Of a stretch of DNA of 64,000 nt, positions 11,472 to 23,802 are shown in pieces. A program made the position numbers and the translations under genes. Every line of letters starts with the position of its first letter. The first letter of the stretch is position 1. The stretch is from Erodium maritimum (Eukaryota; Streptophyta; Magnoliopsida; Geraniales; Geraniaceae): positions 123,438,715-123,502,714 of the forward strand of contig OY997588.1 in NCBI GenBank assembly GCA_963921825.1. The letters run 5' to 3'. Under the pieces are notes generated by a model. The model was given only the letters and a program-made list of their open reading frames with translations. It was not told the DNA's origin and did no database searches.

Positions 11472-12860
11472 GTGCACCGGGCATACGACATGGCTCGTAG
11501 TTACGTTCCGAGGGGTACCAGGAGCCGCCCAGCTGGGGGCCTGAGTCAGACACCTATTTCTGAGCAGGTTGGGGAAGCTAGAGCCCAGGGTGCTGCTTTT
11601 GCAGAGCACCGGAGTTTTGAGGGTGGACCGTCAGAGTTACCACCCAAGACTTCTCCAATCGCTGAGCCGACTCAGGCGGCCCCTCTAGAGGAGGTGGTCC
11701 GCGCAGTGCTTGCATCGATCAGCGCGCAACAAGGGACTACAACACCGGCACCATAGCCCGTGCTTACTACTACAGCAGTCACTAGTGAGAGGCCAGGCCA
11801 GCTTGACAGCTTCACGGCCCAGGCCCTCAGGTATTTTCTTAGACTCGGCACGCCGGTCTACTCCGGGGGAGCAGACCCCGAGGCTGCTGCAGGATGGTTG
11901 GAGCAAGTTACCCGGAACCTCGATACCTCTGGGGTATCTGAGGGACATCTGAGAGTATCCTTCGCTACCTTCCAGCTCGAGGGAGAGGCGTACTTTTGGT
12001 GGCAGTTTGTGCAGACCAGTGTTAGGGATGACTATCAGTTATTCAGCAGGCTGTTCTTGGAGTAGTACTTTCCTCGATCCATTCGAGATGAAAGACGCCA
12101 AAAGTTCATGGAACTGCGTCAGAGAGGACTGAGCGTCTCTGAGTATGCAGTGAGATTTATTTCCTTGACCCGCATCGCACCGGAGCTGGGGCAGATTGAG
12201 GACAGTCGCTGCAGGCGATTCGAGAGCGGGCTCATCTCGTCGATTGCTGACAGAGTCATAGCTTTCAGGACCGAGGTGTACTCTACACTCGTGGATCAGG
12301 CTTTAGCCATAGAGAGGAATTTCAGGGAGACCGTCAAAGCGTGGGAGATCAGGCCGAGGCCGAGTGGCTTCCTGCGACAGTCCGAGTGTCGCGACTAGTG
12401 TAGGTAGAGATTTTTTGGATCCTTTCAGCCTCAGTTTCAGTCTGGTGGCATGCGCCAGGCAGGGGCTATAGCATCAGTTGGACCCGCCTCGATGGCACAT
12501 CTGTGTCCCCTGTGTAGGCACCAGGGTCACCTAGCCCGAGACTGCCCAAGGGGTAGCGGACCTGCAGAGCGACATGTTGATCGTCCATAGAGGGTCGGAG
12601 ATAGACATCAGATTGATGAGAGAGCATGCTACCTGTGTGGCCGGCAGGGGCACCTTGCCTATGCTTGTCCTGATCGAGTCGGAGGAGCGCCTGCGCCGGG
12701 ACTATAGCAGACTCAGATTCGCCAGGCACCTCCTGGCCGACCACGTCAGGCACAGCCTCAGAGAGCTCCGCGTAAGGCGGCGGGATCAGCAGTTCAGAGA
12801 CACCAGCCAAGGGCTGTGCAGCAGGTGACACTTCCACCACCACCGTGAGTAGGACCCCCG
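11472..12860 (+). pseudogene. gag region of the Tekay-type element
   Basis: The start is Pro/Gly/Ala-rich. It is followed by a retrotransposon gag core: a stretch with YFWWQF and, later, RQRGLSVSEYAVRF, typical of chromovirus capsid regions. Downstream are two cysteine-rich segments reading like CCHC knuckles (around 12500-12640). It would have formed the nucleocapsid. The region is broken in several places and no whole product can be expected. Confidence 0.85.
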
Positions 12861-12939
12861 GCACAGCAGGGGCGAGTCTATGCAGTTACCGATTCCGGAG
12901 TTGAGAGACCGTACGCCGGCCATGAGGCCACTGAGGGTA

Positions 12940-14730
12940 CGTGTTTACTTTTTAATTCATGGTCATCTTTTCTGTTTGACACGGGGGCTTCCCATTCCTT
13001 CATCTCTTCTTCTTTTGCTGCTTCTTTGGGTTTACAGGTGGAGACGTTCAGTCGATCCCTTTGTTTGGATACCCCTGTTACGGGGGAAGTGGTGTTGAGT
13101 ACTGTTTTTCGGGATTGCGCGATTAGGGTGGCGGACTGCCCCTTTGTTGGTGACCTACTCATCTTAGATATGACTGCTTTTGACGTGATTTTCGGTATGG
13201 ACTGGCTCGCGAGGTACCGAGCGACGATCGACGTCAGGTGACAGTGAGGTCGGGCGACCGAGTCATTACTTGTGTTTTGGGTAGCAAGAGCGGAGTCCTT
13301 CTGTCCGCCTTGACTACGGGAGATGAGTTAGAGATCGTGTAGAGCAGTAGAGGTCTACCGAGAGTGGTACGTGAGTTCCCGGAGGTCTTCCCTGAGGAAC
13401 TGTCAGGTTTACCGCCAGCACGCGAGGTGGAGTTTAGGATCGATCTGATCCCAGGTACGGCGCCGATCTCTATGGCCCCGTACCGGTTTTCACCAACCGA
13501 GTTGGTCGAACTGAAGCGATAACTCGAGGAACTCCAACAGAAGGGTTTCATCCGCCCGAGCGTATCCCCGTGGGGAGCACCAGCCCTTTTTGTGAAGGAG
13601 TAGGGTGGAGCTTTGAGCATGTGCATCGATTACCAGAAATTAAACCGGGTGACGGTGAAGAACCGCTATCCGATGCCGAGGATCGATGATCTGTTCGACA
13701 AGCTGAGAGGAGCGAAGTACTTCTCGAAGATCGATCTTCAATCTAGATACTACCAGCTGAGGGTCCGAGAGGAAGACGTGGAGAAGACCGCGTTCCGGAC
13801 TCGGTATAAACACTTTGAGTTTCTAGTGATGCCGCTCGGTTTGACGAACGCGGCAACAGATTTTATGGATTTGATGAACGACATCTTCAGACCGTACCTG
13901 GACCAGTTTGTTGTAGTTTTTGTTGACGACATATTGATTTACTCCCCTAGTGAAGAGGCGCATGAGGAACATCTGAGGACCGTCTTGACACTTTTACGCA
14001 CTCACCGGTTGTACGGCAACCTGGAGAAGTGCGAGTGCTGGCTCACAGAGGTGAAGTTCCTCAGGCATGTGGTGTCCCGAGAGGGTATCTTAGTCGACCT
14101 GACAAAGGTTGATGCAGTTTCGAAGTGGGCACGACCCAAGAACTTATTTGAGATCCGTAGCTTCCTGGGGCTAGCAGGTTATTATCGACGTTTCGTCCAA
14201 GACTTCTCACGTTTGGCTGCACCTATGACAACATTTACTCTCAAGGGAGCGGAATTTTTATAGACTGGTGAGTGTGAGCACTCCTTTACCGAGCTAAATG
14301 CTCGATTGACGACCGCCCATGTGTTGACTGTACCGGAGCGGGGAGTAGGTTACGACGTCTACTGTGACGCTTCAGGCGAGGGACTGGGTTGTGTGTTGAT
14401 TCAGTCCGGGAAGGTAGTTGCTTATGGCTCGAGACAGTTGAAGGTACATGAGCGCAACTACCCGACCCATGATCTAGAGCTGGCAGCAGTGGTATTTTCT
14501 CTGAAGATCTGGAGACATTATCTGTACGGTGAGCGTTTCAGGGTGTTCTCGGATCACAAGAGCCTCAAGTATATTTTCTCTCAGCGCGACCTGAACATGC
14601 GCCAGAGGCGATGGATGGAGTTACTTGAGGACTACGACTTCGAGCTACTCTACCATCCGGGCAAGGCGAATGTTGTTGCCGATGCCCTGAGTAAGAAGTT
14701 GACTCACTGCATTGCCAGCATAGCTGTCTG
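12940..14730 (+). pseudogene. Protease, reverse transcriptase and RNase H of the Tekay-type element
   Basis: In order: an aspartic protease (DTGASHSF near 12975, then FGMDWLARY near 13190), reverse transcriptase with [21 protein letters not shown] and FVDDILIYS (about 13400-14000), a connection region with [10 protein letters not shown] (about 14160), and RNase H starting around [10 protein letters not shown] (14360) and ending with [13 protein letters not shown] (about 14690). These are ordinary gypsy pol motifs in the ordinary order. The catalytic FVDD box is present, but the frame is broken in a few places. Confidence 0.9.
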
Positions 14731-14740
14731 AGAGTGGGAC

Positions 14741-16240
14741 ATGCTGGAGGAGTTGAGCTCATTCAGACTTGAGCTAGAGGAGATCACGGATGATATGACT
14801 TTGTGTGCATTGGTGGCTCAGCCCACGTTGATTACTCGGGTGCTGAAGGCACATGCCGAGGATGCCGAGACGGCAGGGATCCGAGAGAGATTGATCAGCG
14901 GTGTTGAGACCGAGGGTTGGGAGCAGAGTGCTGATCATGGCCTCCGTTACCGAGGATGGTTGTTTGTGACTCAAGGTTGTAGGGACTTTGTTTTGAGAGA
15001 GTGTCATCACTCCCGTCTTGCTGTGCACCCGGGTGGCACCAAGATGTATAGAGACATCCGACGACAGTTCTGGTGGAGCGGGATGCGTAGAGCAGTCGCA
15101 TATTTTGTTTCGAGGTGCCTCACCTGTCAGCAGGTGAAGGCCGAACATCAGCGTCCCGCCGGCTTACAACAACCCTTACCGATCTCTGAGTGGAAGTGGG
15201 AGCACGTTACCATGAATTTCGTATGTGGACTGCCGAAGTCGCCGAGAGGGCATGATGCTATTTGGGTAGTGGTTGACCGACTGACCAAGTCGGCGCACTT
15301 TTTAGCCACGCGGATGACAAACACTGTTGATGTGTTGAGTCGGTTATACGTTAAGGAGATTATTCGTCTTCATGGAGTACCGGTGTCGGTTGTATCCGAA
15401 AGGGATCCTCGTTTCACCTCCAGGTTTTGGGAGAGCCTACAGACAACATTGGGGACTGAGTTCTTGCTTAATACAACTTATCATCCACAGACCGATGGTC
15501 AGTCAGAGCGGACTATCCAGATATTATAGGACATGCTACGAGCTTGGGTATTAGACTTTCGGGGGTCGTGGGAGGATCACCTACCCTTGGCAGAGTTTTC
15601 TTACAACAACAGCTTCCAGGCCAGTATTTGTATGTCACCTTTTGAGGCGTTGTATGGTAGGTCGTGCAGATCTCCTGTTTGTTGGGCTGAGGTAGGGGAC
15701 CGGAGCCTACTTGGTCCGGAGATGGTACGAGAGACGACCAAGAAGGTCGCATTGATTCGGGAGCGGTTGAAGACCGCACAGAGCCGCCTGAAAAACTATG
15801 CAGATAGACGTCGCAGACCGCTTGAGTTCTCGGTCGGAGACCATGTATTTTTGAGGGTGAGCCCGAAGAAAGGTCTGTTACGGTTCAACCGCGGAGGAGG
15901 CAAGCTGTCCCCGCGATTCATCGGACCCTTTGAGATCTTGGACAGAGTTGGAGCGGTAGCCTACCGCCTAGCATTTCCACCGCAGCTTGGGAATGTGCAT
16001 AACGTTTTCCGCGTTTCCCAACATCGGAAGTACACCGCAGATCCCTCTGATGTTATCGAGTGGACGGACATTGAGGTAGCCGATGATGTCTCTTATGAGG
16101 AGCAGCCCGTCAGGATTGTGGATACGGGAGAGAAGGTCTTGCGGAAGACGACTATCCCTTTGGTACGAGTGCAGTGGAAGCACTAGGGAGAAGAGTCGAC
16201 TTACGAGCGCGATGGCTAGATCTGGGAGAAGTATCCACAC
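14741..16240 (+). pseudogene. Integrase with chromodomain-like tail of the Tekay-type element
   Basis: An HHCC zinc-binding region (HHSRLAVHPGG and CLTCQQVKAEH near 15005-15140) leads into the DDE core (VVDRLTKSAHFL; later TYHPQTDGQSERT near 15480). A GPFEIL segment and then a tail with VRIVDTGEKVLR and IPLVRVQWKH match the Del/Tekay chromodomain region, which in this clade binds modified histone tails and guides insertion into heterochromatin. It is broken in more than one place. Confidence 0.88.
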
Positions 16241-16288
16241 CTGCTCGACCTTTGAGGTACTCCTGTTTTTAATTTCGAGGACGAAATT

Positions 16289-16301
16289 CTTTTAAGGGGG
16301 T
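16289..16301 (+). other. Polypurine tract of the Tekay-type element
   Basis: ttttaaggggg lies a few bases before the 3' LTR start. It is the expected primer for plus-strand DNA synthesis. Confidence 0.75.
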
Positions 16302-16305
16302 TAGA

Positions 16306-19301
16306 TGTAAGAACCACCCCGGTCGATCCCGGTCGAACCGGTGATTTCTAGACAAGTTTGACTTTCGGTAGGAAAAGTCAACCGATGACTCAAGAAGTCA
16401 TTCGGGACCTTTCCGGGACCCAAAAAGCTTAGCCGTCATCACAGTTAGCTTAGTTGGATCATTTCCTTCAGTTTGACTGTAATATTGTAACAGTCAAATT
16501 TTGGTCAAACTCGGACTTTTTATCGACTTTTTTCCGATTAAAATTGGACTGCTGGAACTTTTTAAAAAGGAAACGGCTCCCACAATGCCACATGACATTA
16601 GAGGCTTGGATGAGAAGAAAATGAGTTGAAATGACCTTTTAACCCTCCTTAAAGCCTTTAATTGGATAGAACTTGAAAGGGGCTTTTACCCTTTTAGCAT
16701 TTTAGGTCATTTAAAGCAATTGGAGCAAACCAATTCAGCTCATTTACATTGGTGCAGCCGAAAATCTCTAAGGGAGAGAGAGGAGAGAGCTCTTGACTTG
16801 AGGAAGAAGAAAGGAAGGAAAGGGAAGAACTTGAGACCTTGTAGTCATCAAATCATCTCCAAAAGCCTCCTATCTCCATCATCGTCTAATTCTAAAGGTA
16901 TGGATGCTCTTAACTTCTCATTTCATCCACTTTCAAGTTTTGGGTTTGGTGGGTTTTGGCTTGAACCTAGAGACATGGATTGTTGTTTGAGGAAGAAATA
17001 GTGAAGTTAGATTGTTTTGATTGTGTTGGTTGAAGTTTTGATGAAACCCACTGAGGGTGTTGAGGATTGGAGGTTTTTGATGTTTATTTTGGAGTTGTTT
17101 GGAGCTGGAAATGGAGTCTTTGGGTTGATTTTCGTAGAATTCGAGTTGGGGAAGAAAGGGGAAGGTTCTGGCCTGGTTCGGCACGGAACAAGACCCGGAA
17201 CGGGTCTGGTGCCGGCACGACGTGCAGCACGGAACGAACTGGGTACCGGCACGGTACGCGGCGCGGAACGGTCTTGACTCCGGCACGGGACCTCGCACGG
17301 TGCGTCGCGCGGTCCGGGTCTGGTACCGGGCCGGCCTTTGATACGGTCCGTGTCTGCTTCCGGAGCGCAATGTGACAGGGGATGGGTAAGATTCCAGATC
17401 AGTTTTCCAGAAAACCAAAACCCTTCCTTTTATGTCCATTTCGGTTCCTAGATCATTCCTTTGGCTTTATTTCTATTCTTTAAGGACTGTTCTGTATTTT
17501 AAGTTGTGGAGCACTCCGTTGGGTTACTAATTTTGGTATTGTTGTGGTCCAAAACCGTGGGACAAATCTCGGAGGAAGACAAGGATTTGGACCCGTGAGC
17601 AGAGGACGAGGAGACTAGACCAGACATCTTCAGCTAAGAGTTTTTAGAGGAAGACCACAAGGTAGGGAAAGTACTAACTCCTCGTGCATTTCAATACTTA
17701 GTATGCCTATTAGGTTAATAAAATCGGAAAGGTCCTAGAATTTCATATAGGATGCGAATAGCTAGAATAATCGTCATTCAATTACTAATAACCGGACGTG
17801 TCTAGTATGCATGATTAAGATGTGAATAACTAGTGTAACTCGCTTTCAATACTTGGGAATTGATTTACTGGTAGAAAGGCCGAGATGAGCCCTATGATTG
17901 TTTGTGTTTGCCTCACATTCTTGGTTTGCCTAGTTTGGATAAGATAAGAGTCTAATACAACTAGATGTTTTGAAAGTTGAACTTTAATGCTTGATTGATT
18001 ACTTGATCGAATGCTTGAATGAATGATTGTATGAACTTGAGTGTAATTGATTGTGCTAAATGGTACATGATCGGGTGAATGATAGACCGATGGAGTGCGA
18101 TTGGTAAGTTTATCGGTAAGTGTAAAGTTATTGATTCTTGTGGTGTGCATTGGTGAAATTGTGACTTGCTAAGCTATGGTTATTCCATGTTTGTTTGGTA
18201 TGTGACTCTATTGTGTGTTGTCTTTTAAGTGGGATTGTATGTCAGTATGGCACCCATACTGCGGTGTGGGGTAGTGCCTGTAAGGTACCTACACCAAAGG
18301 GAATACTGGTGTGGGGTAGTACCTAAGCCGATGACTTGTGATTCGTATGGTACCTACACCGAAGGAAATACCGGTGTGGGGTAGTATCATAGCCGGTGGA
18401 TTGGACCCTGCGGGGCATTGATTATTGGACCTTGTGGGGCATTGGTTATTGGACCATGCAGGGCATTGATTATTGGACCCTGCGGGGCATTGGTTATTGG
18501 AACCTGCGAGGCGATTGAATGGTTTACCCTGTGGGGATTGGTTACTTGTTGATTCACCCGAGTGTATGCGTCCTGCGGGAGCATCACCTTGGTTCCCGAT
18601 GATCTATGGTCTTTTGGAGACGTTTCTGAGGGTTTCGATGTCATGCGTTCTCATGTGGATGTTTCCGGTACTCTCGATGTTATACGTCTTTGTGATGTCA
18701 TGCGTCTCCTCTGGGCAGAGGGAAAATCCGATATGACACAAAGAGTATTGTGGATCGGAGTGTTGGGACTTCATGTCCCACGGTGGCACTGAACGTTCTA
18801 TCTTTTATTGATTGCTAGGAAATGTATTGTTCCCCTTACTTTTATGAGTATTGCTATCTTCTTAGAAGCGTTGAATAACCGTTTTATTCCCGTATTTCAA
18901 TATCTTCTTAGTTCTTCGTATTAGTGTTACTCGAACAAAATTGTGAATTTTTTATAATTGTTAAACTCAAAAGCATGCCCTTGTTATTTATTTCTCCTAC
19001 TGAGCGTAAGCTTACCCCTATTTGTTGTTCACTGTTTTTACAGGCTTGATTGATGAGTAGTGGACTCGAGGCTCGGGAGCTTCTGTGGGTCTGGGTGCAC
19101 TTATCTTTAGAGACGTTATGGTCTTACTTTTGATTATGAACCTTATGTTTAAAGACTTTATTATGTAGTTTTTATTTGAGTTATGTGGACTGAACTAAAC
19201 TTGGAGAGTTACATTGGATTTGAGATATTTTTATTGTTAAACTTTAAATTATCTTTAAGTCACGTCTCGAGTCCGGTCAATGCCGGATTTGAGGCGTGAC
19301 A
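16306..19301 (+). repeat. 3' LTR of the Tekay-type element
   Basis: It starts tgtaagaaccacc and ends gaggcgtgaca, 2,996 bp, co-linear with the 5' LTR. The CpG-rich block (17180-17385) and the ttggaccctgc array (18400-18520) differ from the 5' copy. Confidence 0.93.
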
Positions 19302-20093
19302 ATATGCGGGCCTATGTCCATACGCGGGCCTTTGTCCATACGCGGGCCTTTGTGTGTACATAGGCCTTGGCATTGGCATGGGTTTGTGAAAACCCGATGG
19401 TCCTGCTATAGAAGCCTTTCCTTTGCCTACCCCCTTCCTTTTGAACTCAGTTGTCTTTTTAACCATCAAAACATCCTTAGTATTAATTTGGATGCTCTTC
19501 TCAGTAGTTTGAAGCACCTCACGCAACTCTGAGACAGTCTTCACCATATTGTGCATATAGAAGTTAAGAATGAAACCATGAAATTCATCAGGAAGTGATT
19601 GGAGGAGGATATCTGTAGCCAACTCAAATTCCATCTTGAACCTGAATATTTCCAAATGCTCAAGATAACCTTTAATATTAAGCACATGGGGGCTAACATT
19701 CTTCCCAGCGGGCACCCTGCATGACATGCGGCTCTTGACAGTATTGAACCTTTCAATCCTAGCCTTCTCTTGGAACATTTCCTTTAGTTGAGCCATTATG
19801 TCATATGCATGCTCCTCCATCAACTGCTTTTGGAGATCAGCCTCCATGCAACTAAGCATTATACAAGCGACATCTACCGATTCGTTGAAATGCTTAGTCC
19901 AAGCATCCTTTTGTGCCTTAGAAGCATTTAAGGCTGGTTCCTCAAGAACTGGCTCATCAAGAATATACTCTTTTCTCTCCTGCCTGAGAACAATTCTTAG
20001 GTTTCTGGCCCAATCCAGAAAATTTGTCTCATTCAGCTTATCCTTATCAAGGATTGATCGTATCGATAAACTATGTGAATTGTTCGAAGACAT
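19302..20093 (-). mobile_element. gag of the antisense copia element, split from its pol by the gypsy insertion
   Basis: On the - strand the frame opens at 20093 with a copia gag of the UBN2 type (DKLNETNFLDWARNLRIVL near the start, later a LPDEFHGF segment). It ends in a Gly/Lys-rich and then a repeated Pro/Ala/Tyr/Gly-rich stretch, cut at 19306 by the gypsy insertion. The tail continues at 7317, where the CCHC knuckle and protease follow. The product would form the capsid of the particle. The gag part itself is a long uninterrupted frame. Confidence 0.9.
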
Positions 20094-21557
20094 GATCTAT
20101 AAAAAATTTAAATATGAAAAGCAATTAATACAAATATAAAATTTTAAAACACTTAACTCTTAAAGATATATTATAAGACAAGATCCATATTTCATTTAAC
20201 TTAAAGTAAGCTTTGGCTTATCACTTTAATCAGAATTACTTAGGTATGTACATCCTTACCAATTGCATCTCATGCAACTCTTGGATAGAATAAACACATC
20301 ATATGTGTTGACACATTCTATTAGATGCCCTAGGCCCAAAACCGTTTTGATAACCTAGTCAAGTTTAACTATATAAAGCGTATGGATATCACCATTATCC
20401 ATCCTATCTAACTTAGAGAACTATGTGTACAATGCTTTGGCATAACCCACACATAGTAATCTCAAGTTCGATAAGTGTTTCATTTATGGAAGGCATCTCA
20501 TTGAGTTAATATTTGCTTAGAATTGATTTCAAATTATCGTATCTCATACAAACGGCCTAAGTAGGTTACTATCATACAAACTGCTTAAGCATGTTACTAT
20601 CATACAAATGGCATAAGCATATTACTATTATCCAAGATATACAAGTCATGCAAATGCATAAAATAAACATGTCATAGCATAGCCCGTTACCAAGTTGGTC
20701 TTCATAAGCCCATATGAAGAACAAAGTCAATCCTAGGGGTGAAACAAAATAAAAACTTCAAGATAAATCTTCATCTTAAACCTCACCTTTGATCTCCATC
20801 TCGGGCCACCTTTCTTGATTTCCCTTCATTCTCTTGAGAAAACACCGTCTTTAACTGTCTTGACATAAAAAGTGTAAAAACTAATCTACTACTATTCCAA
20901 CAAAATAAAGGACACGCAGACCGTATTTAAAAAAAACCCCAAATAAAGCAACCCCATCACATTGTTCAAACTGGACTATGCTATGCACCATGTGACAACA
21001 AAAGCATACAATATAAACATATTATATAAAACATGTTATCACACCACCAATATAAACATATTACTTAACGACAATTGTAGCACCTCTAACGGGGTCAAGG
21101 GGCTGGCCTCTGCGGGGTCTAAGGGGCAGCACCCCTAGCGAGGTCAGGGGAAGCGCCCCAAGCAGTGGTCCCGCTCGTCGGAATCAATTAAACAATTGCA
21201 TTCCATGATATTCGAATCTGTTTTAAAACAGTTTGAATAACCACATTCCTATCATCAACCACAATCATATTGTGATTAATCTCATATGTTATTAACGTAA
21301 TTACATATAGTTCATAACCATTATACCCATTATATTTCATCTGCATAATCATAGTTCATAACTGTAACACGTGATATATAATCTTATTATCATACATGTT
21401 CAATTATGCAGATTCGGCCTACATACTTTCTCAGTGAAAACATATAACAAAATAACCAACATGCATCAAACATACATGCAATAACAAAAACTCTTAAACT
21501 CTTAACTTTCATACATCAAACAAGCATGCATGATCAGTTTAGACGAATTACAAGAGA
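20094..21557 (-). other. Leader of the antisense copia element
   Basis: About 1.46 kb between primer site and gag start, mostly AT-rich with no recognisable protein. A short GC-rich stretch near 21080-21170 carries repeated ggggtc/gcacccc motifs. The length is large for a copia leader. Confidence 0.55.
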
Positions 21558-21568
21558 CTCTGATACCA
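21558..21568 (-). other. Primer-binding site of the antisense copia element
   Basis: On the - strand tggtatcagag follows the LTR end (gttca) by one base, a tRNA-Met-type primer site. Confidence 0.85.
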
Positions 21569-21569
21569 C

Positions 21570-22048
21570 TGAACGATTCTAGGGTGCCAAAAACGCAACG
21601 GAATTAATAAACGCCCTAGAAAATCCTTAGGATCCATGTAATTCAGAATAAACCGACATACGAAAATTAAACGAAACAACCTCTTGTAGTTTCGAGCCTG
21701 GTTCGAGACAGGGACCAAGAACACCTTGAATACTTGACGATGTCGAGACATCTTCAAATGAATCCGTTCTCTTCATGTATCCACAACAACAAGCTTTCCC
21801 AAAACCCTTGTGTGCTAGCACCAAAATCAAAACATTTTTCCTTTCGTTTTTTCTTTTCCTTTTTCTCTATTTTTCGTTTCCCACTCTCTCAAAAAAAATG
21901 TAACCACTATATCTGATTTCGAAAATACAAAATGGGTTACGAAATCAGATACGTGGAAATTTTTTAAGAGTAGTGGAATTCAAAATAAAAACTAGAATTT
22001 CTGAACCTCAAAAGATATTATTCGAATTATAAATAAAATTAAATAAAC

Positions 22049-22097
<49 letters not shown>

Positions 22098-23147
22098 TTT
22101 ATTCCAAAGTTCAAAATGAAATAAATACTTATATATAGACATTTATTTCATTTTCTCTTCTTCATATAATTACCTAATATAATTTCATTATATTAATAAT
22201 TAGAAAACGAGTAACGAATAAATTTATATTATATCAAATATAATATAGTTATATTCATTTAATTGGTTTCTATAGTCCAACTCGATTTTGATCTTGTTGT
22301 TGTGTGTGACCCTGTAGGCTCATACAACGTTGGCAGTGAGCCCGAAATCCCTATTTCATCCACATGTCATAATTTGCCTTTAGCAAGGCATTATGGCTTC
22401 CCAAGGTTGTATGAAGATCGTCAATCTTATTTAACCTTTTACCGTTAATATCTTATTCCCTTTGTCTTCGATATCTCGATCGAATATAAGGCATATGATT
22501 GTCATCCTTATTTTATTCGATCGTTAGTTTCTTGATCTTAAGTTGACTGCAAGTGATAACTCATTATCGATTCGCATGGCCATGCATTTCTGCAGTCTCA
22601 CTTAACAAGGGGCCCAAACGATATCTCTCATATTTAAATGAGTGAAAAATCCATTATCAGTCGATCACATTCCTCACACAGAAAATTATGTATTCAACAA
22701 CAATCTTTATTGCTGTCCGGTTAAAGACAACGTTGAACTGCGTCAACCATGTATGTAGAAATCCATGACGACTATAAGGTCAAAGGACTTAAGTCATATT
22801 ACGGTACTGAGAAATACTCATGATAGTTCCTATGTAGTATTCTCACAATGTGTCATCCAATACCATTTCCCTAAATGACATCTACCTCATATCCAATATG
22901 AATGATCAGTAAAACGTGATCATCAACCAACATCATACTAGTCTTAGTATATCTGTAAGACCATGGATCATTGGAATAATACTCATTTTCTTCTAAGAGT
23001 TTTACTATCAAGTCACATACTTGATGATCTTAGAAAGAGTCGATTATTCACGCAATTAACATCTAACAAAATGATAGTGAAAGTGCCAATTATTAATAAA
23101 TGATAATGTCATACATGAAAAGATTGGCCTAGGGCACAAAACTAACA
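21570..23147 (-). repeat. LTR of the antisense copia element
   Basis: On the - strand it starts tgttagttttgtgccctagg and ends gttca, about 1,578 bp. It serves as 5' LTR for the element whose gag begins at 20093. It is also directly preceded, in the same orientation, by a polypurine tract and a copia RNase H end, so it doubles as a 3' LTR for a second internal piece. Confidence 0.85.
22050..22097. repeat. Compound (AT)n(TG)n microsatellite
   Basis: About 30 bp of AT dinucleotides run straight into about 18 bp of TG dinucleotides, inside the copia LTR. Confidence 0.95.
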
Positions 23148-23693
23148 GTCTCCCACTTACACTAGGTCCAATCTACATTACAAGTAATGCCCATAATTCT
23201 AACATGACCCACATGCTTAGGCTGTGGAAGAGCCTTAGTTAGAGGATCAGCCACATTATCATTTGTGGGTACTTTGCATATCTCCACGTATCCTCTTTAA
23301 ACGATTTCTCGAATGAGATGGTAACGCCTTAGAATGTTTTTGGATTTCTGGTGCGATCTTGACTCCTTATCTTGTGTTATCGCCCCATTGTTATCACAAT
23401 ACAAGTTTACCGGATCCGATATAGCAGGAACGACGCCTAAGCCGGTTATAAATTTCTTTATCCAAAAAGCTTCCTTCGTTGCGTCAGATGCAGCTATGTA
23501 CTCATCTTCTGTCGTAGAATCACCAACGGTGTCATGCTTTGAGCTCCTCCAGCTAAATGAACCTCCATTCAAACAAAACACATAACCAGACTGTGATCTA
23601 AAATCATCAATGTCGGTTTGGAAGCTGGCATCAATGTAACCATTTACAACTAGCCCATCTTCCTGACCGCCATACAGTAAAAAGGCATCCTTA
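23148..23693 (-). pseudogene. Copia RNase H end of a second, truncated copy (antisense)
   Basis: On the - strand: SWRSSKHDTVGDSTTEDEYIA, then LYCDNNGAI and the usual HLIREIV end of copia RNase H. A short tail, then a polypurine tract (gtaagtgggagac, 23148-23160) and the LTR start, follow. Only the last 0.5 kb of pol survives. It is flanked by LTR sequence on both sides. Confidence 0.85.
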
Positions 23694-23802
23694 GTCGATT
23701 ATTCACGCAATTAACATTTAACAAAATGATACTGAAAGTTCCAATGTATTAATAAATGATAATGTCATACATGAAAAGATTGGCCTAGGGCACAAAACTA
23801 AC
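23694..23802 (-). repeat. Copia LTR fragment, second copy
   Basis: This 109-bp piece is nearly identical to the first bases of the LTR at 23040-23147 (shared gattattcacgcaattaac, then ggcctagggcacaaaactaa). It lacks the rest of the LTR and joins straight to RNase H sequence, indicating an internal deletion or recombination. Confidence 0.85.

Larger units (their letters stand above)
7323..19301 (+). mobile_element. Complete Tekay/Del-type chromovirus (Ty3/gypsy), fossil
   Basis: Both ends are present: 5' LTR 7323-10334, 3' LTR 16306-19301, a perfect 5-bp target duplication atatg at 7318-7322 and 19302-19306, a tRNA-Met-type primer site at 10338 and a polypurine tract before the 3' LTR. Between them lie gag, protease, reverse transcriptase, RNase H and integrase in the gypsy order, with a chromodomain-like tail at the integrase C-terminus, which places it in the chromoviruses. 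The very long LTRs suit Tekay/Del. The coding region is broken at about six to eight points. By eye the LTRs differ by a few percent (more in the first 330 bp), suggesting insertion a few million years ago at usual plant rates. It landed inside an antisense copia element. Confidence 0.93.
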
